From: Tenacibaculum tangerinum
GTDB taxonomy: Bacteria > Bacteroidota > Bacteroidia > Flavobacteriales > Flavobacteriaceae
Direction: 5' to 3'
Assembly: GCF_029853675.1 (NCBI RefSeq)
Contig: NZ_CP122539.1
Location: 1,879,001-1,943,000 of the forward strand
Length of the DNA: 64,000 bases
The notes under the pieces are model-generated. The model made no database searches. It was given only the letters and a program-made list of their open reading frames with translations, and was not told the origin of the DNA. Below, one piece after another: positions 20,301-28,351 of the stretch. The number at the start of each line of letters is the position of its first letter. Within the stretch, counting starts at the first letter, position 1. The position numbers and the translations under genes were made by a program.

Positions 20301-20442
20301 TCTTGGTTTTATCCCTTTTGTTAAAGATGGACAAAGTGAGGTATTTTGGTTTGCCTTAGGTGCTGGAACTATTGGTGGGCTAATCTTTTCTCTGTTAGGA
20401 ATTTTAGTTTACTTACCCATATTTACCTTAAAAAGACAATAA
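17320..20442 (+). CDS. orphan RND-family transporter, 5' end disturbed
   Basis: From the TTG at 17374 this encodes 1022 residues. The family's N-terminus is still readable upstream (IKNQRNISTFKTLIFFF, the stretch before TM1), so translation should begin before 17326. No ATG, GTG or TTG exists in frame there. The first option is ATT 17320, inside the direct repeat. The rest is complete: porter loops, TM4 with SLGLIVDNSIVMIDHI and a second membrane half with VLLSGITVNASIFII. No adaptor or channel gene is adjacent. It is only distantly similar to the pump at 8469. It may be translated from a rare ATT start, or be a recent 5'-truncated pseudogene. Confidence 0.8.
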   Translation: MKNQRNISTFKTLIFFFILSFLGFFVIPKLSVRLNPSNSLPSIAVSYNWANASPYVLERDVTSILEGGFSTIKGLTKLSSTSSKNSGSITLEFDKYTSVDHVRFEIATIIRQLYKKLPERVSYPTISVNKPNENKQQRTFLSYSINAPQTPFVIQETVKNQIEPNIGAIQGVDKTKVYGATPKEYVINYNFGILKQLKISRQDIITALQLQFKKESLGSIFYQKQYITLAIHSEKKINWHIPVKKIENRLIYLDDITTIKELEQEAQSYFRVNGKNTITLSVFATKNANTIVLAKQVANKLQELQQQLPSNYSIIETYNATEYLETELNKIYERTAYTLAILLLFILLISRSFKHLWITIISVTCNLGIAFLGYFFLGVEIQLYSLAGITISLGLIVDNSIVMIDHIKKQGNTHVFIPILASTLTTIGALSVIYFLDDTYKVNLIDFALVIIINLGVSLFIALFLIPALLEKISLQKTTPKRLGLIIQKRFYSFYEVLLKFLLRFKKVTIVIIILIFGVPFFMLPQKLENNKTFLEKTYNTTLGNEWYRENVRPYIDRYLGGSFRLFNYYVFENAYYSRNEETKLYVSASMEKGTTVHQMNEAFLKIENYLQPFTEIKQYTTTVYSGDYARMEISFNEGFRESSFPFILKARLVRKALDLGGIDWNIYGVGNGFNNGGGNNEVVDFTVEAKGYNYDNLNIWADTLKVALLKHPRIQKVIVKENSYWSRKPSYEYLFTLDKEQVALQKSNPSKIFEELKSLTLSKQSDISLNIQGKYAPIRLESHNSKQFDIWNITNTPIDSLHTPIVLEDITTIQKEREEESIYKENQEYIRLVQFQYTGSPKFGAKFLKEKLTELEKKLPLGYQFENAQRKWFLNDDKNNNYTLLLLLILVIIYFICAILFESLKQPFIILSVIPISFIGVFLTFYFFDFNFDQGGLASFVLLSGITVNASIFIINGFNKLKKEFPKHNYMYLYIEAFKQKIFPITLTIISTILGFIPFVKDGQSEVFWFALGAGTIGGLIFSLLGILVYLPIFTLKRQ

Positions 20443-20497
20443 AAAAAATATTAAGAATTGAATACATATATTCGTCTTGCTATAGCTAACAGAAAAC

Positions 20498-20526
20498 GGT
20501 GCACAAAAATTGCACCCTATTTTTTT
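20498..20526 (+). terminator. terminator after the orphan RND gene
   Basis: GGTGCA (20498-20503) pairs with TGCACC (20511-20516), followed by CTATTTTTTT. Confidence 0.7.
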
Positions 20527-20581
20527 AAAGAAACTATACTTTATTTGTTTATAAAGAGTATATTTTATTGTTTAATTTTAA

Positions 20582-20727
20582 AGAACCTCAGTCGTTAATG
20601 TATACTATTTCCATCCAAATTGTGCTAGAAATTTTACAAAACGGTATAATATTCAATATGTTAACGGTCAAAAAAAAAACATTACTACAGAGGTAGTGAA
20701 TGTTGTGTTGATAAAGGTCCAGTATGA
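20582..20727 (+). pseudogene. possible decayed Cys-containing peptide gene before the propeller
   Basis: An open stretch reads FHPNCARNFTKRYNIQYVNG, then crosses an A10 run (20660-20669). One frame over it continues HYYRGSECCVDKGPV to TGA at 20725. It has three Cys, lacks a start and signal peptide, and sits just upstream of a propeller lipoprotein, the place where the other two operons have peptide genes. Eleven A would join the frames. The rest of the gap 20527-20800 shows no other gene. Weak call: short AT-rich frames arise by chance. Confidence 0.3.
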
Positions 20728-20800
20728 GAACAAGCATAGATTTTATGCAAAAAAAAGATTAATAAGGAGTTAAGAAATTTTCTCCTTTTTCACTATTGAA

Positions 20801-21943
20801 ATGAAAAAAACGGCAACACTCGTCATAATTATTATCATTCTTTTATCTTGTAAAAAAGAATCTCAAATCAATAATGTAACAGGGGCAAAAGAAATTGACA
20901 TGACCATTGGTCGCAACTCTAAGAACTTTTGTGAACTTGTGGACGATATTAAATTCATAAGGCTTGAGACTTCTGAAGAATCTTTGATAGGAACCATAGA
21001 AAGGGTAAAAATAGAAAATGACAGAATTTTTGTTCATGATTATAAAACACAGTCGATTTTAATTTTTAGTTATCCTGATGGGAAGTTTTTAAATAAAATT
21101 AGATCTATAGGTAATGGCCCAGGAGAGTATACTGGTGTATTCGATTTTAATATCATAGAAAATCAAGATTGCGTTATGATTTTAGACGGTAATTTACGAA
21201 AGCTATTCAAATATCGTTTTGACGGAAGTTATGTTAGCTCCAAAAGAATTCCTTTTTTCTCACGTTCTTTTCTCTATCTTGACTCCCAAAACCTTTTATT
21301 TAATAACTATTCGCTTGATGACAAAAAATATGCTTATAAAGCAATTATTACAGATACCACGTTGACTATTAAAAATAGTTTTTTTGAAATCGAAAGGTTT
21401 TATTCATTTCAAATGGGACATGGTAATCAAACAAGTAAACGGACTGATGATAGTGCTTTGTTTTTACCTCAAAATTCTGTGATCGCATACAAAGTAACTA
21501 AAGACTCTATTGTACCAAGATACTTTTTCAACTTCAAAGATCGCTGGAATGAAGACATTTTATATCAAAAAGCAGACGGTTTCGACAGTTTTGTTTTCAA
21601 TATTAAGAAAAAAGAACTTGTTTATGGTTTAGGTATGAATGAGTCTACTAATTTTATTATTGCTGATTTTTGGACGGCCGATTTGCGCCATTTGGTTGTT
21701 TACAATAAAAACAATGAAAATCTCAATTATATAAATAACACTAAGAATGGATTTGTTAACAATAAGTTTGTCCCTAAAGGTTACTATCAAGATTATCTTC
21801 TTACTACTTTAGATCATGAACATATAAAAAGAGCACTTACCATAGACAAAGACTGTTATTTTAATGAAAAGGCAAAAAAAACAGTTGATAATTTAAACGA
21901 TAATGATAATCCCGTATTAGTACTAACAAAATTCAAAAACTAA
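20801..21943 (+). CDS. six-bladed beta-propeller lipoprotein
   Basis: This 380-residue protein has a short lipoprotein signal (IIIIILLSC). Family marks are strong: VDDIKFIRLETSEESLIGTI near residue 45, IFVHDYKTQSILIF, GKFLNKIRSIGNGPGEY (the GxGPGEY turn of DUF5128-type propellers), and VMILDGNLRKLFKYRFDGSY. It ends NPVLVLTKFKN, like the propeller at 15448. It is on the opposite strand from that paralogue and follows a terminator, so it has its own promoter in 20527-20800. It is probably an envelope-anchored protein with unknown ligand. Confidence 0.85.
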   Translation: MKKTATLVIIIIILLSCKKESQINNVTGAKEIDMTIGRNSKNFCELVDDIKFIRLETSEESLIGTIERVKIENDRIFVHDYKTQSILIFSYPDGKFLNKIRSIGNGPGEYTGVFDFNIIENQDCVMILDGNLRKLFKYRFDGSYVSSKRIPFFSRSFLYLDSQNLLFNNYSLDDKKYAYKAIITDTTLTIKNSFFEIERFYSFQMGHGNQTSKRTDDSALFLPQNSVIAYKVTKDSIVPRYFFNFKDRWNEDILYQKADGFDSFVFNIKKKELVYGLGMNESTNFIIADFWTADLRHLVVYNKNNENLNYINNTKNGFVNNKFVPKGYYQDYLLTTLDHEHIKRALTIDKDCYFNEKAKKTVDNLNDNDNPVLVLTKFKN

Positions 21944-22007
21944 CACACACATAGTAAGCCATTGGTATATTTATTACATATCCTTTAGTTTTGAATTGTG
22001 AATCTCG

Positions 22008-23039
22008 TTAGAAACTAAATAATCTTTTTCTCGAAAATACTTTTATCATTTTTCCTTGAATATAACTTTCAGGCACAAAGCCAAAACTTCGAGAATCGAT
22101 CGAATTATGTCGGTTATCTCCCATCATAAAATAGTAATCGTTTTTAAAAGTGTAATATTGATTCTCTAATTCTTGTAAGTTGATATTCTCAAATTTTAAC
22201 ACAACACTTTTATAAATTCCAATATTTTCATCAGTTAAAGATATTTTCATCCCTTTTTTAGGGATGATTAATTTCCCGTAATTGTCCCTTGTCCAATTAT
22301 CCTGCTTAGACGCAGGAAATAAAAAATAATTAAAATTTGGTTTTTCAATAACATTTTTTTTATACCTATTCTTTTCATTAAAAGGCAACTTCCTGTATTC
22401 CTTATTAGAATAATTTTTTATTAATAAGTTTTTGATTTTATTTTTTAATAAAAAATTATAGGAATAACTTTCTTTTTCCTTCAACGCTCTTGAATTGATA
22501 AAAACTTTACTTTCTCTTAGCTCTATGGTGTCACCTGGCATTCCTATAATACGCTTGATTAAAAATTTATCAGAATTGTCAACTGCTTTAAACACAACAA
22601 TATCTTCTCGTTTGAGTCTTTTAAAAGGTTTTAAAGATTGATAAATATTGTATTCATTTTTAGGAGGGGTGAAAAAACTTCCAATCACTGGGATATTTCT
22701 TGGGTGCTTTGGCAATTTTACTCCATAACTTATTTTATTGATTATAACATAATCATTTGGAAACAATGTTCTTTCCATCGAACTTGATGGCACATAGTAA
22801 ATGTCAAAAAAGAAAGTTCGAAAAAAAATTGCAAATAAAACTGGAAGCATAATTATATAGCCATAGCTAATTATTTTCCATATATTTTTTGGTAGTATCT
22901 TTTCTAGTTTACTTACTAAAATTTTAACCGTAAAGCTATCTAAAATTAAAATAAATAGTATTGAAGCTACTATCAATTTTGACCAAAAATAAAAAAGTAA
23001 AATAGAAATAATACCTATAAAGAAAAGTAACTTTTTCAT
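22008..23039 (-). CDS. lepB: signal peptidase I
   Basis: This 343-residue inner-membrane serine protease removes Sec signal peptides. The N-terminal hydrophobic segments (residues 1-35 and 58-75) precede box B with YYVPSSSMERTLFPNDYV (catalytic Ser in SSSM). The catalytic Lys lies in FLIKRIIGMPGDTIEL and box E is MMGDNRHNSIDSRSFGFVP. A long insertion (about residues 190-285) separates the boxes, as usual in Bacteroidota LepB. It stands alone, without the housekeeping neighbours common for lepB, so it may be an accessory copy. It converges with the propeller gene at 20801. Confidence 0.93.
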   Translation of the reverse strand: MKKLLFFIGIISILLFYFWSKLIVASILFILILDSFTVKILVSKLEKILPKNIWKIISYGYIIMLPVLFAIFFRTFFFDIYYVPSSSMERTLFPNDYVIINKISYGVKLPKHPRNIPVIGSFFTPPKNEYNIYQSLKPFKRLKREDIVVFKAVDNSDKFLIKRIIGMPGDTIELRESKVFINSRALKEKESYSYNFLLKNKIKNLLIKNYSNKEYRKLPFNEKNRYKKNVIEKPNFNYFLFPASKQDNWTRDNYGKLIIPKKGMKISLTDENIGIYKSVVLKFENINLQELENQYYTFKNDYYFMMGDNRHNSIDSRSFGFVPESYIQGKMIKVFSRKRLFSF

Positions 23040-23078
23040 TACGTAAAAATAGGATATTTAATAATATAAAATATTTTT

Positions 23079-23240
23079 ATTCATCCTTTTTCTACATTAG
23101 CCGTAAAGTTACCCAGCAATATGCAACGTGAAGTTATTCTTTATATTGAGGGACTTACTGAATCAGGTGAATTAATCTCTAAAAAGCACGTTCTTTCAGA
23201 AAAACAAATCAATAACTACCAACCTCGAGAAATTTGTTGA
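23079..23240 (+). pseudogene. decayed 3' end of an MG2-like gene
   Basis: The frame ending at TGA 23238-23240 reads LPSNMQREVILYIEGLTESG and then ELISKKHVLSEKQ, matching the last residues of the protein at 4088-6448 (LNLQEKIIIYTEGISESG, then QLISKKHVLSKK). Only about the last 50 codons survive; nothing upstream resembles the rest. A hairpin follows (AACCTC 23221-23226 with GAGGTT 23239-23244, then Ts), as after the intact gene. It is therefore a truncated paralogue, not a new gene. A 39-codon ORF from ATG 23121 remains but has no obvious function. Confidence 0.75.
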
Positions 23241-23293
23241 GGTTTTTTGGAATGATTTTTGGCGCTATTTATTTAAATATTAAACTTTATACT

Positions 23294-23731
23294 ATGAAAA
23301 CAAAAAGCTATTTAGTACTAATTGTTGCCTTAATCTCTTTAAACTTGTTCGCTCAAAAAGAAAAACAATCAAAGAAAGAATCAGAAAAACCAATTGAGAT
23401 TATAGTTGACAATAATGAAATAAAATCTAACCAGTTACTTTTAGATTTTTTAAAAAATGACTCAAGAATTAGTAGCAGAAAGTTAAAAAACCTAATTAAT
23501 ACACAATTAAACTCAAACTTTACTCGTATTGATGACTCAAGCACGTCAAGAGTATCTGGAAAATTAGGAAAAAACTTTTCTCAAGTAATAAACATATTTC
23601 TGGATAATGAACTCGTATTAGGAAATGGAATCAATAGACTTTACCGTCTACAAGATATTAGAATGAGTAAAGTAAGGAAAATCACTAGATTAAATATGAT
23701 TGATAAACAGATAAGCATTTATATCTTGTAA
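23294..23731 (+). CDS. small secreted protein, plug-like segment
   Basis: This 145-residue protein starts at ATG 23294, which places the signal peptide (YLVLIVALISLNLFA, then QKEKQ) at the N-terminus; the longer frame from 23234 would add 20 residues in front. The mature part is Lys/Ser-rich, then has VNIFLDNELVLGNG followed by IRMSKVRKI. These resemble in order and spacing the plug-like LFLDNNEI ... YLDRVKEI of the MG2-like protein at 4088. With the gene remnants on both sides, it may be a reduced relative of that family. Function unknown. Confidence 0.55.
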   Translation: MKTKSYLVLIVALISLNLFAQKEKQSKKESEKPIEIIVDNNEIKSNQLLLDFLKNDSRISSRKLKNLINTQLNSNFTRIDDSSTSRVSGKLGKNFSQVINIFLDNELVLGNGINRLYRLQDIRMSKVRKITRLNMIDKQISIYIL

Positions 23732-23756
23732 TATAAACTTAAGTTTGTTTGATAAT

Positions 23757-23808
23757 AAAAAACCAATCAATAATTGAGAACCTTGGGAATTATCCCGAGG
23801 TTTTTTTA
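23757..23808 (+). repeat. third copy of the MG2-gene tail plus terminator
   Basis: The segment keeps the last codons (K-K-T-N-Q-stop) and the following hairpin of the MG2-like gene: AAAAACCAATCAATAATTG is shared with 6433-6451, and the hairpin CCTTGGGAA/TTATCCCGAGG plus T7 corresponds to 6454-6480. The arms match imperfectly. It probably also terminates the small gene ending at 23731. Confidence 0.65.
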
Positions 23809-23829
23809 TTCACTTCTATTCCTAAAATA

Positions 23830-24843
23830 ACGTGAGTTCGGGATAAAAAAGTTTTTTAATTACACGAAAAAAAGCGAAAAATTTAGTAAATTAAAGTACT
23901 GATTTTTAATTGTGTAACTAAATTTTCCACTATGATTTCTGATTTTAAAATTACTGAATTTTTCTGTTTAATTGATGATTTTTGTACCGAAATTAATCAA
24001 GTTATTGATAAAAATGCTTTAGAAACCTGTTCAAAGATAGTTAGACGAAGAAAGCCTAAACTCACCCAAAGTGAAATAATCACAATTATGGTGCTTTTCC
24101 ATTTTAGTGGTTTTAGGTGTTTTAAACACTTTTATATCGAATATGTTAGCAAACACTTGTCAAAAGAATTTCCAGATTTAGTTTCCTATAACCGATTTGT
24201 TGAATTGAAAAAGCGTTGTTCAGTGCCTATGATACTGTTTCTTCAAATGCACTGTTTAGGTCAATGTACAGGGATCTCCTTTTTAGATTCTACCACTATT
24301 AAAGTATGTCATTATAAAAGAGAAAAGCAGAACAAAGTTTTTAAAAACACCGCAAAAAAAGGGAAAGGAACCATGGGGTGGTTCTTTGGCTTTAAACTTC
24401 ATATTATTATCAATGAAAAGGGCGATATCGTTGACTTTTTAATTACGCAAGGTAATATAGATGACAGGCAACCACTTAAAGATAAAGCCTTTCATAATCG
24501 TGTGTTCGGAAAAATATTTGCCGACAGAGGGTATGTAGGTAAAGAACTGTTTGAACAGCTTTTTGTAGATGGAATACATTTGGTTACAAAAATTAGAAAG
24601 AATATGAAAAATACTCTTATGCATATCTATGATAAAATTATGCTTAGAAAAAGGGCTGTTATTGAAAGTGTGAATGATATTTTGAAAAACGTATGTCAAA
24701 TAGAGCATACAAGACACAGAAGCTTCGATAACTTTATCTTAAATTTAGTCGCAGGGTTAATCGCTTATTCGTTTTATCCAACTAAACCTAATATCAATAT
24801 CGATAACTTACAAAGAATAGGATAAACTATCCCGAACTCACGT
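23830..24843 (+). mobile_element. complete IS982-family insertion sequence with 7-bp target duplication
   Basis: The element is 1014 bp. The terminal inverted repeats are perfect over 16 bp: ACGTGAGTTCGGGATA at 23830-23845 and its reverse complement at 24828-24843. The flanks carry identical TAAAATA (23823-23829 and 24844-24850), a 7-bp target duplication, a length expected for IS982. One transposase gene fills it. Intact ends, duplication and transposase frame together indicate a recent and probably still active insertion. It landed in the 3' end of the minus-strand lipoprotein gene at 24838. Confidence 0.93.
23932..24825 (+). CDS. IS982-family transposase (DDE type)
   Basis: This 297-residue full-length transposase shows the family words ISFLDSTTIKVCHYKRE (first catalytic Asp region), GWFFGFKLHIIINEKGDI, IFADRGYVGKELFEQL (second Asp), LVTKIRKNMKN, and LRKRAVIESVNDILKNVCQI with the catalytic Glu, followed by EHTRHRSFDNFILNL. 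It is uninterrupted, so it is probably functional. It lies between the inverted repeats, about 100 nt inside the left one, and ends just before the right one. Confidence 0.93.
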   Translation: MISDFKITEFFCLIDDFCTEINQVIDKNALETCSKIVRRRKPKLTQSEIITIMVLFHFSGFRCFKHFYIEYVSKHLSKEFPDLVSYNRFVELKKRCSVPMILFLQMHCLGQCTGISFLDSTTIKVCHYKREKQNKVFKNTAKKGKGTMGWFFGFKLHIIINEKGDIVDFLITQGNIDDRQPLKDKAFHNRVFGKIFADRGYVGKELFEQLFVDGIHLVTKIRKNMKNTLMHIYDKIMLRKRAVIESVNDILKNVCQIEHTRHRSFDNFILNLVAGLIAYSFYPTKPNINIDNLQRIG

Positions 24844-25215
24844 TAAAATAAGATTAAGCTGCCTAAACTGTTCTTCAGTAACATTATCTAAAAAGCCATT
24901 TCTAGCATAAAAATTAATCTTAGAATCATTTTTATGAACTAATACAACTATTGGGTCTCCTACAACCCATGCCTTATAAAATTCTCTTTCACTACCATTT
25001 AGAAATACCGAATCATTCACTGAATAAGAATAATTCATTGATTTATTATACGGTGAGTCAAAAACGGAAGGTGTTTGATAGACATTCGTTATAATTCCTT
25101 GCACTTCGTAAAAATCTTCTTCATTGAAGTCTTCATATCTTTTTTCTTTTGAACAAGAAAAAAAGATTAGAAGGATGATAAAAAAATTAAATTTTCCTCT
25201 CCACCACATAATCAA
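24838..25215 (-). CDS. lipoprotein with 3' end replaced by the IS element
   Basis: This is a 125-residue protein with a lipoprotein signal (FFIILLIFFSC), probably starting at ATG 25209 or 25215, overlapping the end of the polyprenyl synthase gene. The mature part has a beta-rich look (YEVQGIITNVYQ, AWVVGDPIVVLVHKNDS). The present stop lies inside the IS right end (LNLILT). If the IS and one target copy are removed, the frame continues LILGIEVNKKTSG and stops at 23790. The insertion thus removed about 10 residues. Family unknown; the change may or may not be tolerated. Confidence 0.65.
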   Translation of the reverse strand: MIMWWRGKFNFFIILLIFFSCSKEKRYEDFNEEDFYEVQGIITNVYQTPSVFDSPYNKSMNYSYSVNDSVFLNGSEREFYKAWVVGDPIVVLVHKNDSKINFYARNGFLDNVTEEQFRQLNLILT

Positions 25216-26164
25216 TCATTTGAAGTAGCGAATCTTTATATTCTGAATTTGGATAATTATCTAAAATGGCTAGTGCTTTATTTTTATAATCGTGCATTTT
25301 ATCGGTGGTATATTCCAAACCACCCTGTTGTTTCACAAAAGCGATGACTTCTTTGACCCTTTTTTTGTTCTTGTTGTGTTTTTTTACTGAATTAATTAAC
25401 CACGATTTTTCTTTGGGAGTACACGTATTCAAGGCATAAATTAGTGGAAGCGTCATCTTTTTTTCTTTGATATCGATTCCCGTTGGCTTTCCTATTTTAT
25501 CTTCGGTATAATCGAACAAATCGTCTTTAATTTGAAAAGCAATACCAATATATTCTCCAAACTTACGCATTTGCTGCACTGTTTTATTATTAGCGCCAAC
25601 CGATGCTGCTCCAATTCCACAACAAGCTGCAATTAATGTAGCTGTCTTTTGACGGATGATTTCAAAATATATTTCTTCTGTAATATCCAGCTTACGCGCT
25701 TTTTCAATCTGCAACAACTCACCTTCACTCATTTCTCGAACCGCAATAGAGATTAGTTTTAGCAAATCGAAGTCTTCATTATCTATAGAAAGAAGCAATC
25801 CTTTAGAAAGTAAATAATCTCCAACCAAAACAGCAATCTTGTTTTTCCAAAGCGCATTGATAGAGAAAAAACCACGACGTCGGTTACTATCATCTACCAC
25901 GTCGTCGTGTACTAAAGTGGCTGTATGAATTAATTCTACTACTGATGCTCCGCGATAAGTACGTTCGTCAAAACCTCCGTTCGAAACCATTTTTGCTACC
26001 AAAAACACGAACATGGGGCGCATTTGTTTCCCTTTTCTACGAACAATATAATAGGTAATTCGATTTAATAAAGGAACTTTAGACAACATCGAATCTTTGA
26101 ACTTAGTTTCAAAGAGTTCCATTTCTTTGGCAATCGGAAGTTTTATGTGCGCTACTGGCTTCAT
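25187..26164 (-). CDS. polyprenyl (all-trans) diphosphate synthase
   Basis: This 325-residue trans-isoprenyl diphosphate synthase elongates farnesyl-type diphosphates with IPP to make the side chain of menaquinone in this phylum. The first Asp-rich motif is LVHDDVVDDSNRRRG near residue 91, the second is FQIKDDLFDYTEDKIGKP near residue 215, and GEXLQ appears as MSEGELLQIEKA. Length is normal. It stands downstream of rlmN on the same strand (28 nt) and may be cotranscribed with it. The exact product chain length cannot be told from the sequence alone. Confidence 0.93.
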   Translation of the reverse strand: MKPVAHIKLPIAKEMELFETKFKDSMLSKVPLLNRITYYIVRRKGKQMRPMFVFLVAKMVSNGGFDERTYRGASVVELIHTATLVHDDVVDDSNRRRGFFSINALWKNKIAVLVGDYLLSKGLLLSIDNEDFDLLKLISIAVREMSEGELLQIEKARKLDITEEIYFEIIRQKTATLIAACCGIGAASVGANNKTVQQMRKFGEYIGIAFQIKDDLFDYTEDKIGKPTGIDIKEKKMTLPLIYALNTCTPKEKSWLINSVKKHNKNKKRVKEVIAFVKQQGGLEYTTDKMHDYKNKALAILDNYPNSEYKDSLLQMIDYVVERKI

Positions 26165-26192
26165 TTAACCATCAAAAGTAAGGAATTAATCT

Positions 26193-27233
26193 TTAAGTTT
26201 TATTCGCCAATTGTCCGCAAGCCGCATCAATATCTTTTCCTCTTGAACGACGTACATTCACCACAATATCGTTCATTTCAAGATTAGAAATATAATTCGT
26301 AATCGCTCTTTCTGAAGCTTGCTGAAACTCTCCATCATCGATTGGATTGTACTCAATTAAATTGACTTTACACGGAACATATTTACAGAATTGCACTAAC
26401 GCATCAATATCTTCTTTTCGATCGTTAATACCGTTCCAAACAACGTATTCGTAGGTTATTTTCCGTTTCGTTTTTTCATACCAATACTCTAATGATTCTT
26501 TTAAATCTTTCAGAGGAAACGTAGCGTTGAATGGCATAATAGATGTACGAACCTCGTCAATCGCTGAATGCAACGAAACTGCCAAATTAAAACGCACCTC
26601 ATCATCTGCCATTTTTTTAATCATTTTAGGCACCCCAGAAGTTGACACCGTAATACGTCGAGCTGCCATTCCTAAGCCTTCTTCCGAAGTAATTTTATCG
26701 ATAGCCTTAATTACATTGTTGTAATTCATTAATGGTTCTCCCATTCCCATAAAAACAATATTTGATAGTTTGTGATTATGGTATAGCTTACTTTGTTTAT
26801 CTATTGCTACTACTTGATCGTAGATTTCATCTGCATTCAAATTACGCATACGCTTCAAACGAGCTGTTGCGCAAAATTTACAATCTAAACTGCAACCTAC
26901 CTGGCTCGATACACAGGCAGTAGTACGTTTATCAGTAGGAATTAAAACAGACTCTACAATTAATCCGTCATGCAACTTAATCGCATTTTTAATGGTACCG
27001 TCATTACTACGCTGCATGGCATCAACTTCGATATGATTGATTACAAAGTGCTCATCCAACATTTTTCTTGTTGCTTTAGATAGGCTGGTCATATCATCAA
27101 AGGAATGCGCTGCTTTATGCCATAACCATTCGTATACTTGATTTCCCCGAAAGGCTTTATCTCCGTTTTCAACAAAGAAATTACGGAGCTGTTCCTTGGT
27201 TAATGCACGTATATCTTTTTTCTTTACTTTCAT
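26193..27233 (-). CDS. rlmN: 23S rRNA/tRNA adenine-C2 methyltransferase RlmN
   Basis: This 346-residue radical-SAM enzyme methylates A2503 of 23S rRNA and A37 of some tRNAs. The cluster motif is CSLDCKFCATARL (CxxxCxxC), preceded by the RTTACVSSQVG stretch with a catalytic Cys. GEPLMNYNNV and LAVSLHSA mark the barrel, and the C-terminal DIDAACGQL holds the methyl-carrying Cys. The start at 27233 (MKVKKKD) is preferred over 27260, because the longer version would begin inside a hairpin terminator. Confidence 0.95.
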   Translation of the reverse strand: MKVKKKDIRALTKEQLRNFFVENGDKAFRGNQVYEWLWHKAAHSFDDMTSLSKATRKMLDEHFVINHIEVDAMQRSNDGTIKNAIKLHDGLIVESVLIPTDKRTTACVSSQVGCSLDCKFCATARLKRMRNLNADEIYDQVVAIDKQSKLYHNHKLSNIVFMGMGEPLMNYNNVIKAIDKITSEEGLGMAARRITVSTSGVPKMIKKMADDEVRFNLAVSLHSAIDEVRTSIMPFNATFPLKDLKESLEYWYEKTKRKITYEYVVWNGINDRKEDIDALVQFCKYVPCKVNLIEYNPIDDGEFQQASERAITNYISNLEMNDIVVNVRRSRGKDIDAACGQLANKT

Positions 27234-27250
27234 CTGGTACAAAAATACAC

Positions 27251-27279
27251 AAAACCTCACAAGTTACTTGTGAGGTTTT
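27251..27279 (-). terminator. terminator between queA and rlmN
   Basis: A perfect 13-bp stem pairs 27251-27263 with 27267-27279 around a 3-nt loop; T-rich sequence lies on the downstream side for the minus strand. It follows queA and precedes rlmN, so rlmN likely has its own promoter or depends on read-through. Confidence 0.85.
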
Positions 27280-27301
27280 GCAAACGGTTTAAAAAACTAT
27301 T

Positions 27302-28351
27302 TTATAAAATTAACATCGCATCTCCGTACGAGTAAAACTTATATTTTTCTTTAATGGCTTCTTTATACGCTTTCATAACAAAATCATGTCCTGCAAATGC
27401 AGATATCATCATTAACAATGTAGATTTTGGCGTATGAAAATTCGTTACCATACAATTTGCTATGCTAAAATCATAAGGAGGAAAAATAAATTTATTCGTC
27501 CATCCTTCAAAAGCATTTAACTGATTGTTAGAAGACACCGATGATTCTACGGTTCTCATAACGGTAGTACCTACTGCACATACTTTTTTCTTATTTGCAA
27601 TAGCTTTGTTTACCATATCTGCACTCTCTTGAGGTATTATAATTTGCTCAGAATCCATCTTGTGCTTTGATAAATCTTCTACTTCAACCGGATTGAATGT
27701 ACCTAAACCTACGTGTAAGGTTGTTTCTGCAAAATCAATCCCTTTAATTTCTAAGCGCTTCATTAAATGTTTAGAAAAATGCAATCCTGCTGTGGGTGCG
27801 GCAACCGCTCCTTCATGCTTGGCAAAAATAGTTTGATAGCGGTCTTCATCTTCTGGTTCAACCTCTCTTTTAATATACTTTGGCAACGGTGTTTCGCCTA
27901 ATTCTAGAAGTTTTTTTCTGAAATCTTCGTATGAACCGTCGAATAAGAAGCGTAATGTTCTTCCACGAGAGGTTGTATTATCAATAACTTCAGCGACTAA
28001 ACTTTCGTCATCTCCAAAGAATAATTTATTTCCTATTCTTATTTTTCTTGCTGGATCTACTAATACATCCCACAAACGATTTTCAGCATTTAATTCACGT
28101 AACAAAAATACTTCAATACGAGCTCCTGTTTTTTCCTTGTTTCCATACATACGGGCCGGAAATACTTTCGTATTATTCAACATCATTACATCTCCTTCAT
28201 CAAAATAATCGATTAAGTCTTTAAATAGTTTGTGCTCTATCTTTTGTGTATCACGGTGTAATACCATTAATCGTGCTTCATCTCTATGCTCTGAAGGGTA
28301 TTCTGCCAACAATTCTTTTGGCAACTCAAAATTAAAATTTGATAATTTCAT
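27302..28351 (-). CDS. queA: S-adenosylmethionine:tRNA ribosyltransferase-isomerase
   Basis: This 349-residue enzyme transfers the ribosyl group of SAM to preQ1 in tRNA to form epoxyqueuosine. It begins with the family start [17 protein letters not shown], followed by [38 protein letters not shown] and [14 protein letters not shown], and ends near [19 protein letters not shown]. The length is complete. It is followed by a strong terminator, and no preQ1 riboswitch was recognised upstream. Confidence 0.96.
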   Translation of the reverse strand: MKLSNFNFELPKELLAEYPSEHRDEARLMVLHRDTQKIEHKLFKDLIDYFDEGDVMMLNNTKVFPARMYGNKEKTGARIEVFLLRELNAENRLWDVLVDPARKIRIGNKLFFGDDESLVAEVIDNTTSRGRTLRFLFDGSYEDFRKKLLELGETPLPKYIKREVEPEDEDRYQTIFAKHEGAVAAPTAGLHFSKHLMKRLEIKGIDFAETTLHVGLGTFNPVEVEDLSKHKMDSEQIIIPQESADMVNKAIANKKKVCAVGTTVMRTVESSVSSNNQLNAFEGWTNKFIFPPYDFSIANCMVTNFHTPKSTLLMMISAFAGHDFVMKAYKEAIKEKYKFYSYGDAMLIL

